This document shows positions 35,853-44,293 of a stretch of 64,000 nt of DNA, one piece after another. The translations under genes and the position numbers were made by a program. The DNA lies in assembly GCF_000019785.1 (NCBI RefSeq), contig NC_010524.1, positions 2,840,001 to 2,904,000 of the forward strand, read 5' to 3'. Source of the stretch: Leptothrix cholodnii SP-6 (GTDB lineage: Bacteria > Pseudomonadota > Gammaproteobacteria > Burkholderiales > Burkholderiaceae_C). The notes below the pieces were generated by a model that had not been told where the DNA came from, ran no database searches, and saw only the letters and a list, made by a program, of their open reading frames with translations. The first letter of the stretch is position 1. Each line of letters begins with the position of its first letter.

Positions 35853-38800
35853 TCATTGCACCTTGAACAGACCCCACAGGCCGGTGTTCACGAACTGCGT
35901 CGGGCCGTCACGGTAATGCCAGTAGCCCTTCTTCGCGCCACCGTAGAGGTCGGCCGTGACCGCCTTGCCCGGGGCGATGAGGCTGGCGCCGGTGGCCAGG
36001 AAATTGTCCATGCCCAGATCGGCATAGCTGTGCCCGATGACGCGGAAGCTGTGCTGGCGGGCACGGCCATCGGCCTGCAGGACACGGAAGCGCACGGCGT
36101 CACCCGCCTTGGCCTCGAACACCGGGGTCTCCACCGGCAGACCCCGCAGGTCGGCGGGCAGTCGGCTGTCGTTGTCGACCATCAGCGTCGGCTGCAGCAC
36201 GCAGGGGTTGATGTCACCCGAGATCACCAGCGCCTCGGTGCAGTTGCCACCCGACATCTGCGCGGTGTAGTCGATGCGTGACCACAGCGGCTCGGTGCGG
36301 TAGTTCAGCGCACGCTCGCCCAGATCGTACGAATCGTCACCCACCCAGTGCTGGCGGATCTCGTTGGCCGCGGGGCCATCCTTGCGCAGGTTCAGGCCGT
36401 CCTGGTAGTGCAGCACGAACTCCTTGAACTTCTTGGCACCCGTGCGGATCGTCGCCGTGGTCGACGTCGCAGCGCCCACCATCGACGTGTTGGCGGCGTT
36501 CCACCAGGTCGAGTTCTGCGGCTCGACGATCAGCGAACCGATCAGACCCTGAGCGCCCTGCTTGACCACGTCGCTCATGGCGCGCAGCGGCACGGTGCCG
36601 AACTCGATCGGCTGACCGATGTCGAGCATGCCGAGCACGGCGTCCTCAGTCTTGATGCGGCCGGCGTACCAGGTGTAGCTCTTGGTCTGGCCCGGAGCAG
36701 CGAGCTGCTCGGGGTTGAGGCCGACGTTGGCGCCATCGCTGGTGCGGGGGTCGAAGCTCAGCACGCCGGCGTGCATGCCGACGTACTTGGAGGGCTTCAA
36801 GTGATCGGCATTGAGCGTCACGGTCCTGGGCATCTCCGCATCACCCGGCAGATCGGGCACCGGCAGGTTGGCCGGCAGCTTGTTGGTCAGGTTGACGATG
36901 ATGCACTCGCCTGCATTGGCGCGCATGACCAGCGGTTCGGGCGCCTTGACGCCGGCCCGCAAGGCCGCCACGTCGCCGGCGTGCACGTACATCAGCGCGG
37001 TCGGATCGGTGATGCCGGCGCGCTTGTTGTAGACCAGGGTCTTGCCCGGCAACAGGTCACGTGCGGCCCAGACCTGCACGTTGTAGGTGCGCTGCTTCGA
37101 GTTGAACGGGCAGCTGTTGGCCGACAGCAGCGACTGGATCAGCTTGTTCACGCCCGACGTCTCGGCCGTCACCGTCTCTTCGAGCGGCTGCAGGATGTTA
37201 GACAGCACCTGCTTGCTCACCGGGTCGACCGAGCCGGGCTTGTCGTAGGCACGCAGGATGCCCCAGGCACCGTTCCACAGCGCGTCGGTCGTGCCGTAGT
37301 GGTAGAGGTAGTCGCGCTGGGCCTCGGCGGAGCTCACCTTGGCCAGCTTGCCGGTGTTGATCTCGAAGTGCTCCGAGATGCCGATTTCCTGGGCACCCAC
37401 CCAGGTGGACGTGTTGTCGCTGACCTCGCGGCGCCAGCGGTGACCGTGCAGCGTGAAGACCTGCTGGACTTCCTGTGCACCGTGGATCAGCTTGAGCTGC
37501 ACCCGCTCGCCTTCGTAGGCCTTGAGCACCGGCGTGAACGGGTCGCCGTGCACGCTGGAGCTGAAGGCGAAGGCCTGGTCGCCACGCTTGTCGGTGTACA
37601 GCGTCGACGGGTCGCCATCGGCCGACAGGCGCAGCGGCAGCGGTTCGTTCTTGTAGTTGACGAGGTACGGATTGTGGTGACCGGCCGAGATCGCCTCGGG
37701 CCGGGCCGGCGGGTCGACCGGCTTGCCGCTCGAGGTGTAGAGCAGCGAGAAGTCGGCGCTTGCCAGCATGAACTCGCGGAAGTTCGGATGCGTCTTGCGA
37801 TCGTCGGCGCCGCGGATGATGGCTTCCGGGCCAACGCCGGTGGTCAGCGGCTGACCGTCGGGCTTGAGCCACTTGCTGCCCTTGGGCTCGACCACCAGCG
37901 CGTTGTAGAAACCGTGCTGCTGGATCGACGAAGCGCCGAAGTGATCGTGCGTGAACACGGTGCGCAGGGTCTGGTCAGCACCGGTGCTGTCGAACACCGG
38001 ATCGGCCCACCAGCGCTGGATGGTGGTCTGGTAGCCCAGATCGGCCGCGTGCGGCAGCACCGCGCTCGCGTTGCGGACGACTTCGGTCCCGTTCGGCCGC
38101 ACGACCGTGACCGTGCCGAAGTGATGAGCCGCCTCGACGCGCTCCACCAGGGCCTCGCGGGCGAAGGTGCCGTCTTCGTAGTTCCAGCCGTTGCCGCCGC
38201 CGTCCGACGAGGTGACGTCGAACTTCACGAGGTGGATGTGCTGGCCGATGGTGTCGGTGGGCGTGCGAGCCTGGAAATCGTCGGCGGCCAGTTCGGCGGG
38301 CAGCCGGTTGGTGTGCTTGAAGACGATGCAGTCGCCCGAGTGGGCGCGGAAGAAGAACGGATCCGCCGGCCGGGAACGGCCTTCGTAGTCGGCCACTTCG
38401 CTCGACAGCACATTGATGCGTGCCTGCGGGTCGTGCCAGCCGGCCTTGTTGACCACCAGGTCGAGCTGGATGGCCGAGACCTCGTACTGGCGCACCGGCG
38501 CCGTGGCCGGGCACGGATCGGCAAACGGCGCACCCGGCTTGGCGGGCTGGCCGTTGACCTTGAAGACAGCCGGCGTGCCGTCCGGACGGGTCGTGCTGTG
38601 ACCGGCGGCGTTGGCGTGGAAATTCATCGCCGCGCGCTCGAGCGTCGTGCCGGCATGCGGCAGCAGCTTGAGTTCAGCGGTCTTGAGCACCGACGACATG
38701 TCCGCCTCGGCCACACCGGCCCCCAGCACGCGCGTGCCCTGGGTGACCACATGGCGACCCAGACCGGTCACGCCGAGCTGGCTCTCGGCGGTCAGGTCGA

Positions 38801-40607
38801 GCGGCGGCTGGGGCGGACGATGGCCCGGCTGGCCCGGCACGAAGAACGGGAAACCCGGCGTGGCATTGGCGCCGTAGGTCGGCGTCGGTGCCATCGCCAT
38901 GCCGCGGATCGGCACCACGGCGGGGCTGAACGCGCCGCCCTCGGTCGCACCGGTGAGGGGATCGGTGCCTTTGCCCAGTTCGCCGTCCGGCAGGCGGCGC
39001 GAGCCGTCCTCGAACACGTCATGGCCACGCCACAGGGCCCACATGCCCTGCGCGAAGTGCGGGTACATGTGGCAGTGGTAGATCGCGTCACCGACCGACA
39101 GGTTGCGGTTGCTGCCGTTGTAGGCGATGTCGTACGTCAGGGACTGGCGGGGGCTCAGGGTCTGGCTGTCAAGATAGGTCGCCTTGCCCTTGTTGGCGCC
39201 ACTCTTGGAAAACCACTGGTTGGCGTGCAGGTGGAAGACGTGCGTTTCCTTGACGCCGGCCTGCATCGCGCGGATCTTGATCGGGTCGCCGATGTAGCTG
39301 TGATGGACGTTGCCCGGATCATCCGGATAGAGCTGCTGCGGACGGTTGTCGGCGTCGTACTTGACGACCATCGCCGGGTCACCGTTGGCCCACGACGTGA
39401 GGAAGAAATCCTCTAGCGCACATTCGGCGCAGTTGGCCGCCGGGCCCGTGCCCAGCCGGTTGGAGGCGACCATCGCGCCCAGTCCGCTGGCGCCGTAGTT
39501 GATGCCGAAACCGTCGCGCAGGCCGGCGCCGGCGCCGGTGTGGTCGAAGACCTCGCCATAGGCCTGCACCGTCTTGAGTTCGTCGTGGAAGATCGTCGTG
39601 AACTCGCGGAACCAGTTTTCGTTGGTGGCCGGATCGTTGTCCGTCACCACCGCGTAGTCCTGGACCACGGCATTCAGGTCGGTGTGCACCACCTCCCAGC
39701 GGTTGCCGCCCATGCTCTGATGCATGTTCAGCAGCGGCGCGCCCACCTTGCCGGTCAGGTAGCCGGTGGTGTCGACGGCGTCGTAGTTGATCACGCCGTT
39801 CACGCGCACGGCCGCCATCACCTCCTTGGTCACTTCGCCGCGGTAGACGTTGGCGCCGGTCGGCTCGACCGTGACGGTGCCGAACAGGCCGAGCACGGTC
39901 GAACCACCGTCGCCCTCGCCACCCGCGGGGGCGGCGTTGTCATGGAACAGGTGACCGCCTTCGCGCTCGAGCAGCAGTCGATACGTGATCGACTGACCCG
40001 GTGCGATGCCCGAGATGCCGGTGATACGCGGATCCCAGGTGTTGTAGCCCGGCGCGGAAATGTCATGCGTCAGGCCGTTGAACATCATCGACGCGTCACG
40101 CGTGGCCGGACGACTGAAGCCGTTCAGCACCTCGACCTCGGCAACGCCGCCGGGCTCGATCTCGCCGGCCTCGGCGCCTGCAGCCTCGGGCGCTTCGACC
40201 TCGGCAAACGGATCGTTGCCCGGCGTGCCGGGAGCGCTGTCGCACAGCAGGTTGGTGAAATTCACCTCCAGCTTGTCGCCGATGTTGCCGCGGATGACCA
40301 GCGGACGCGGACGCTTGTCGGAGCGCAGCGCCACGCGGCAGGGCTTGGCCTCGACGCCGGGCTGGTCGAGTGTCTTGCCGGTGTCGAGATCGACCACGTC
40401 GCGCTTGAGCGCGTAGATCATGCCGTAGGGGTTGAACGACCCGTAGCGGTTGTAGACGATCGACTGGTCGAGCGCGACCACGTCGGCGACCACCGTACCG
40501 GCCGGGCGCGCCAGCGCCACGGTCGGCCAAGCCGCGCTGAGAGCCAGAGCCAGCACACCCATTGCGCCCGGCCCTGACACCGACAACAGATTCTTCTTCG
40601 ACTTCAC
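35853..40607 (-). CDS. mofA: MofA-like giant multicopper oxidase (manganese oxidase candidate)
   Basis: The 1,584-residue secreted oxidase has a GTG start at 40607 and a Sec signal peptide ending PTVALA. Copper-ligand segments occur along the chain: GGHLFHDNAAP (about 217), HVFHLHANQW (about 456), IYHCHMYPHFAQGMW (about 510), GQHIHLVKFD (about 787), HDHFGASSIQQHGFYN (about 887), TLHGHRWRRE (about 1050), YLYHYGTTDALWNGAWG (about 1097), FRVIGHSYADLG (about 1520) and GYWHYRDGPTQ with GLWGLF at the C terminus. Size and organisation match MofA of Leptothrix discophora, long linked to Mn(II) oxidation. Fe oxidation or another substrate is possible. It has its own terminator and diverges from a copper-chaperone/cytochrome operon. 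Confidence 0.88.
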   Translation of the reverse strand: MKSKKNLLSVSGPGAMGVLALALSAAWPTVALARPAGTVVADVVALDQSIVYNRYGSFNPYGMIYALKRDVVDLDTGKTLDQPGVEAKPCRVALRSDKRPRPLVIRGNIGDKLEVNFTNLLCDSAPGTPGNDPFAEVEAPEAAGAEAGEIEPGGVAEVEVLNGFSRPATRDASMMFNGLTHDISAPGYNTWDPRITGISGIAPGQSITYRLLLEREGGHLFHDNAAPAGGEGDGGSTVLGLFGTVTVEPTGANVYRGEVTKEVMAAVRVNGVINYDAVDTTGYLTGKVGAPLLNMHQSMGGNRWEVVHTDLNAVVQDYAVVTDNDPATNENWFREFTTIFHDELKTVQAYGEVFDHTGAGAGLRDGFGINYGASGLGAMVASNRLGTGPAANCAECALEDFFLTSWANGDPAMVVKYDADNRPQQLYPDDPGNVHHSYIGDPIKIRAMQAGVKETHVFHLHANQWFSKSGANKGKATYLDSQTLSPRQSLTYDIAYNGSNRNLSVGDAIYHCHMYPHFAQGMWALWRGHDVFEDGSRRLPDGELGKGTDPLTGATEGGAFSPAVVPIRGMAMAPTPTYGANATPGFPFFVPGQPGHRPPQPPLDLTAESQLGVTGLGRHVVTQGTRVLGAGVAEADMSSVLKTAELKLLPHAGTTLERAAMNFHANAAGHSTTRPDGTPAVFKVNGQPAKPGAPFADPCPATAPVRQYEVSAIQLDLVVNKAGWHDPQARINVLSSEVADYEGRSRPADPFFFRAHSGDCIVFKHTNRLPAELAADDFQARTPTDTIGQHIHLVKFDVTSSDGGGNGWNYEDGTFAREALVERVEAAHHFGTVTVVRPNGTEVVRNASAVLPHAADLGYQTTIQRWWADPVFDSTGADQTLRTVFTHDHFGASSIQQHGFYNALVVEPKGSKWLKPDGQPLTTGVGPEAIIRGADDRKTHPNFREFMLASADFSLLYTSSGKPVDPPARPEAISAGHHNPYLVNYKNEPLPLRLSADGDPSTLYTDKRGDQAFAFSSSVHGDPFTPVLKAYEGERVQLKLIHGAQEVQQVFTLHGHRWRREVSDNTSTWVGAQEIGISEHFEINTGKLAKVSSAEAQRDYLYHYGTTDALWNGAWGILRAYDKPGSVDPVSKQVLSNILQPLEETVTAETSGVNKLIQSLLSANSCPFNSKQRTYNVQVWAARDLLPGKTLVYNKRAGITDPTALMYVHAGDVAALRAGVKAPEPLVMRANAGECIIVNLTNKLPANLPVPDLPGDAEMPRTVTLNADHLKPSKYVGMHAGVLSFDPRTSDGANVGLNPEQLAAPGQTKSYTWYAGRIKTEDAVLGMLDIGQPIEFGTVPLRAMSDVVKQGAQGLIGSLIVEPQNSTWWNAANTSMVGAATSTTATIRTGAKKFKEFVLHYQDGLNLRKDGPAANEIRQHWVGDDSYDLGERALNYRTEPLWSRIDYTAQMSGGNCTEALVISGDINPCVLQPTLMVDNDSRLPADLRGLPVETPVFEAKAGDAVRFRVLQADGRARQHSFRVIGHSYADLGMDNFLATGASLIAPGKAVTADLYGGAKKGYWHYRDGPTQFVNTGLWGLFKVQ

Positions 40608-40710
40608 ATACACCCCGACATAAAACGTCGCTGGTAAACCAGCCATGCCACTGGACCGAGACAAGCCCCAAAAAGCACTCACCTTTTGGTACACGGTTTT
40701 GATTGAATTC

Positions 40711-40740
40711 AGTATCGCTTAATCATTCAACCTGAAACAA
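40711..40740 (-). promoter_or_regulatory. Candidate sigma70-type promoter for the oxidase
   Basis: Reading leftward, TTGTTT (40740-40735) and GATACT (40716-40711) are separated by 18 bases, which gives a plausible -35/-10 pair and a 5' leader of about 95 bases before the GTG start. The match to consensus is modest, so this is only a candidate. Confidence 0.3.
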
Positions 40741-40851
40741 CTGACACCCCAGAGCTACGGGGGCACCGGATCAAAGGCTGAACGCACGCTGAATAAAGAC
40801 GACCCCATCCTCGACTGGCGCCCACCCCTGGTAGCGCGTCCGAAGCTGATA

Positions 40852-40872
40852 ATCAATGAAAATCAACAACTT
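40852..40872 (+). promoter_or_regulatory. ATCAA direct-repeat motif, copy 1
   Basis: atcaatgaaaatcaac (40852-40867) contains ATCAA twice with a 10-bp period. A copy matching at 15 of 16 bases lies at 46413-46428, upstream of the two paralogous secreted-protein genes. It is a candidate operator, possibly for the OmpR-type regulator encoded at 34913-35632. Binding is inferred only. Confidence 0.4.
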
Positions 40873-41022
40873 GTGAAAACTTCGTCGCATCAGGAAGTCA
40901 CAGCCAAGCAGCCAAAGTATGGACAGCGTTGAATCAGCAACGGCAAGATCACACACTCAAGTAACGAGTCCGATACAGATCGGCCTTCAGAAAAGAAGAT
41001 GAATCAGGCCAAAACCGCCGTT

Positions 41023-41038
41023 CGTGACATAAGTCACG
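41023..41038. promoter_or_regulatory. Palindrome cgtgac-N4-gtcacg
   Basis: This perfect 6+6 dyad with a 4-base spacer lies 33 bases before the GTG at 41071. CRP/FNR-family sites have a similar shape, but this does not match the FNR or CRP consensus. If functional as an operator it supports the GTG 41071 start for the propeller gene. Confidence 0.35.
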
Positions 41039-41070
41039 CTTCATACCAAGACACAAGCAAAGCCGTAATC

Positions 41071-42978
41071 GTGAAAACTTGGCTGCTCAAGTGCCTCGGC
41101 GTTCTGGCGCTTGTTGCGCCGGGTGCACACGCCGGAGACGTGCTGCCGCTGGTTCAACAATCGGTTCAGGCCGGCGTGCGGGCCGAGCTCTCGCTGTCGG
41201 CCGAGCAGGCCGGCCTCGCGCCGGTCGGCAAACCGGTCAAGATTGCCCTGACGTTGACCGACGAGCTCAGCGGCACGCCGCTGCGAGGCCTGCGACCGCG
41301 CATGTGGATGAGCCGCCAGGGCGCCGACAAGGCCGAGCCCTGCAAGACCCAGATCCGCCGTTTTGCCAGCGGCCGCCTGGCTCAGCGTGCCGATCGCGAC
41401 CTGAACAGCTTCCAGCTTCTGACGCTCAACGCGGACGCCAGCGTCTCGGTGATCAATCCGCTGCTGCAGCTCAACAACACCAAGCTCGAAGCGCTGATCC
41501 CGTTGCCGGGCGTGGGCACCGACTGGGTTCATGCCCGCGGCATGGACCGGCTGTTCGTGACGCTCGCCGACCGTGGCGAACTGGCCGTGGTCGATCTGGG
41601 CACGCAGAAGCTGGCCAAGGTGATCGCGCTCGGCAGTGGCAAACCCAGGCGGCTCGCGATCAGCCCGGATGAATCGACCGTCTGGGTCGCGATGGACGAC
41701 GCAGACCGGCTGATTTCGGTCGATGCCAACACCCTCGAACGCAAGGCCGACCTGCCGATCGGCGCGGGCAGCCATGCCCTCGTCATCAGCGACGACGGCC
41801 AGCGCCTGGCCGTCACCAGCAGCGGCGCCGATCAGGTCAGCGTGATCGATGCGCGCGAGGGCCGCGTGATCGCCAGCGTCAAGGTACCGGGCACGCCGCT
41901 GCCGCTGACGTACAGCGCGCTGTCGCGGCGCGCTTACGTCGGCAGCCTCAACGCCCCGAGCCTGACCGTGATCGACCTGGATGACGGCCGCGTGGTCAAG
42001 CGCGTCGACGTGCCACGGCCCATCAGCGCCCTGCGTGCCGACCCGAGCGGGCGCCATGTGCTGGGCGTCAACACGGCCGGCAGCCTGCTGATGGCGTTCG
42101 ACGCGGCCAGCGGTTCGCTGGTGGCGCAGTCCCAGGTCGTGGCACAGCCCGACCAGATCGCCTTCACGCAGCGTTTTGCGTTCATCCGCGGCCTGGGCAG
42201 CCTGTCGGTCCAGATGGTGGAACTGCGCTCCCTCGACGAAGGACGGCTGGCGCTGAGCGAATTGCCGGTGTTCCAGAAACTGCCCAACCAGATGCCCGAA
42301 CACGTCGGCCCCGCCGACCTGATGGCCGCCGGCCCCGAGCCCGGCACCATGCTGCTGGGCAGTGCCACGGACACCGCACTCTATTACTACACCGAGGGCA
42401 TGATGGCGCCGCAGGGCACCTACGCGACCTACAGCCGGGCCGCACGCGCCGTGCGCGTGATCGACCGCAGCCTGAAAGAAACCGCCCCCGGCGTCTACAC
42501 CGGCAGCATCAAGCTCGACCGCGGCGGACGCTACAGCCTGCCGCTGCTGCTGGAGCAGCCGCGACTGGCGCACTGTTATGCACTGGCGATCGACGAAACC
42601 GGCACCACCGCGGATGGCCGCAGGCTCAACGTCGCCTACCAATGGCCCGAGGCGGCGGACATCCGCACCGGTCGCGACTGGGAACTGCAGATCCGCCTGA
42701 CCGATGCCCAGAGCGGTGCGGCGGTCACTGGCGTGCGTGACCTGCAGTTGATGGTGCTCGAGCGCCCCGGCCTGTCGCAACAGCGTCAGTTCGCGCAGGA
42801 ACGGGAGCCCGGCGTCTACGTGGTGCGTCAACGCTTCCCGCGCCCGGGCGTCTGGCGCCTGATGGTGCAATCGGTGAGCCAGCGCCTGAGCTTCGATCGC
42901 TCGCCACTCCTTGATCAGGCGGTTCGCACGGCCGATATCCCGTCAGACACCAGCGCGGCGACCAATGCGCCCCGTTGA
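41071..42978 (+). CDS. Secreted YVTN-type beta-propeller protein
   Basis: From GTG 41071 this is 635 residues beginning VKTWLLKCLGVLALVAPGAHA, a clear signal peptide. ATG 40999 would add 24 residues with atypical codons. After an N-terminal beta domain (about residues 25-120) come at least five propeller blades (about 125-370): RLFVTLADRGELAVVDL, TVWVAMDDADRLISVDA, RLAVTSSGADQVSVIDA and RAYVGSLNAPSLTVIDL. The C-terminal 200 residues look like two Ig-like domains (GRYSLPLLLEQPRLAHCYAL, DLQLMVLERPGLSQQ). It is first in an operon with the double SCO and cytochrome genes and probably acts in the periplasm or on the surface. Function unknown. A scaffold or metal-handling role is a guess. Confidence 0.8.
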   Translation: MKTWLLKCLGVLALVAPGAHAGDVLPLVQQSVQAGVRAELSLSAEQAGLAPVGKPVKIALTLTDELSGTPLRGLRPRMWMSRQGADKAEPCKTQIRRFASGRLAQRADRDLNSFQLLTLNADASVSVINPLLQLNNTKLEALIPLPGVGTDWVHARGMDRLFVTLADRGELAVVDLGTQKLAKVIALGSGKPRRLAISPDESTVWVAMDDADRLISVDANTLERKADLPIGAGSHALVISDDGQRLAVTSSGADQVSVIDAREGRVIASVKVPGTPLPLTYSALSRRAYVGSLNAPSLTVIDLDDGRVVKRVDVPRPISALRADPSGRHVLGVNTAGSLLMAFDAASGSLVAQSQVVAQPDQIAFTQRFAFIRGLGSLSVQMVELRSLDEGRLALSELPVFQKLPNQMPEHVGPADLMAAGPEPGTMLLGSATDTALYYYTEGMMAPQGTYATYSRAARAVRVIDRSLKETAPGVYTGSIKLDRGGRYSLPLLLEQPRLAHCYALAIDETGTTADGRRLNVAYQWPEAADIRTGRDWELQIRLTDAQSGAAVTGVRDLQLMVLERPGLSQQRQFAQEREPGVYVVRQRFPRPGVWRLMVQSVSQRLSFDRSPLLDQAVRTADIPSDTSAATNAPR

Positions 42979-43015
42979 CTGCCGACCATCCCCACACACT
43001 CGATCGACCCAGAGC

Positions 43016-44293
43016 ATGCACCTGACCTCACGCACCGACCGCCGCAGCCCGCCCGGATCCAGCCCTCGCCAGATCAGGCACTCGGGCCTGCTGCGGCGCT
43101 GCGCGGCACGGGCTTTCGTGATCGGCGCCAGCCTGCTGGGCCTGGCGGCTGGCCAGGCCCAGGCGGCCCCGGCACAGCCCGCCGCCCGCTCGGCGGCGGC
43201 CGAAACCCAGACCCTGCGCCTGAACGTGCCGGACGTGCAGGTGCTCGACCAGAACGGCAAGCGCCGCTCCTTCTATCGTGACCTGGTCGCCGGCCGCACG
43301 GTGGCGATCAACTTCATCTTCACCTCCTGCACCTCGATCTGCTCGCCGCTGAGCGCGACCTTCAAGGCGATGCAGACCGAAGTGGCGCGGCAGGCCGGCG
43401 GCGATGTGCACTTCATTTCGGTCAGTGTCGATCCGCTGAGCGACACACCGGAAGAACTGAACAAGTTCGCGCGCAAGTTCGAGGCCGGCCCGGGCTGGAC
43501 GTTCGTGACCGGCTCGCGCAAGTCGATCGACGCGATCCTGAAGGCCTACGACGTCTCGGCCGGTGACCCGAACGACCACTCGCCGATGATCTATCTGGGC
43601 CACGAACCGAGCAAGCGCTGGGTCCGCACCTACGGGCTGGCTTCGCCGCAGCAACTGGTCGAGCGGCTCACCGGGTTGTCCAAGGCCCCGTCGGCCACCG
43701 ACGCCAAGGCCGCCACCCAGGCGTCCGCCGATGCCACCGCGGCGCAGATCGGCGCCATGCGGCAGATCGCCGCCCAGCAGGCCACCCGCGCGAGCGTGGT
43801 GTCCGCAGCCAGCGGCACACGCGGGGTCGACTACTTCACCAACCTGCCGCTGATGACGCAGGACCGACCGCGTGTGCGCTTCTACGACGACCTGATCCGC
43901 GGCCGAGTGGTGCTGATCACGTCGTTCTACACGAGCTGCAAGGACGTCTGCTCGCCGGTGAGTTTCAACCTCGCCAAGGTCCAGGAACTGCTGGCGCAGG
44001 AAGTGGACACGCCGGTGCAGCTGATCTCGATCAGCACCGACTCCGGCATCGACACGCCCGAGGTGCTGCGCGACTTTGCGCGCCGCCACAACGCGCAGCC
44101 GGGCTGGTCGTTCGTGACCGGCAAGAAGGAAAACGTCGACTGGGTGCTGCACAAGCTGGGCCTGTACAACGAAAAGCCCGAGCAGCACACCGCCGTGCTC
44201 TGGGTCGGCAACGATCGCACCGGCGCCTGGCTGAAGCTGCACGCGCTGGCACCGCCGCAGGCCATCCTTGAGGCCGTGCGCAAGGTTCTTTGA
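43016..44293 (+). CDS. Tandem (double) SCO1/SenC copper-chaperone protein
   Basis: The 425-residue protein has an N-terminal signal region (about residues 35-60) and two complete SCO domains in one chain. Domain 1 carries Cys105-xxx-Cys109 (TSCTSICSP) and His188 (NDHSPMIYLG). Domain 2 carries Cys308-xxx-Cys312 (TSCKDVCSP) and His391 (EQHTAVLWVG). An Ala/Thr-rich linker of about 50 residues separates them. Each domain keeps the full CxxxC + His copper site, so both could bind copper. SCO proteins deliver copper or reduce cysteines at copper sites of oxidases. The probable client here is the multicopper oxidase or a terminal oxidase. The stop overlaps the next start (TGATG). Confidence 0.87.
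   Translation: MHLTSRTDRRSPPGSSPRQIRHSGLLRRCAARAFVIGASLLGLAAGQAQAAPAQPAARSAAAETQTLRLNVPDVQVLDQNGKRRSFYRDLVAGRTVAINFIFTSCTSICSPLSATFKAMQTEVARQAGGDVHFISVSVDPLSDTPEELNKFARKFEAGPGWTFVTGSRKSIDAILKAYDVSAGDPNDHSPMIYLGHEPSKRWVRTYGLASPQQLVERLTGLSKAPSATDAKAATQASADATAAQIGAMRQIAAQQATRASVVSAASGTRGVDYFTNLPLMTQDRPRVRFYDDLIRGRVVLITSFYTSCKDVCSPVSFNLAKVQELLAQEVDTPVQLISISTDSGIDTPEVLRDFARRHNAQPGWSFVTGKKENVDWVLHKLGLYNEKPEQHTAVLWVGNDRTGAWLKLHALAPPQAILEAVRKVL

Larger units (their letters stand above)
40608..41070. other. AT-rich divergent intergenic region of the oxidase cluster
   Basis: A stretch of about 390-460 bases separates the oxidase from the divergent operon. It is visibly richer in A/T than the flanking genes and has no credible gene. 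It holds a candidate oxidase promoter (40711-40740), an ATCAA direct-repeat motif (40852-40872) and a 6-bp palindrome (41023-41038). The last 72 bases could be coding if the propeller gene starts at ATG 40999. Their codons (ata, agt, tca, gta, aca) are unlike those of the gene itself, which argues against it. Confidence 0.6.

Noticed and set aside
36348..39416. Long plus-strand open frame (over 1,000 codons) opposite the multicopper oxidase
   Set aside because: It is antisense to a gene with clear copper motifs and a signal peptide. Its product is His/Arg/Gly/Gln-biased without any domain, as expected of a GC-rich mirror frame.
40771..40956. 61-codon minus-strand frame between the oxidase and the propeller gene
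   Set aside because: No ribosome site or conserved features. It lies in the probable regulatory region.
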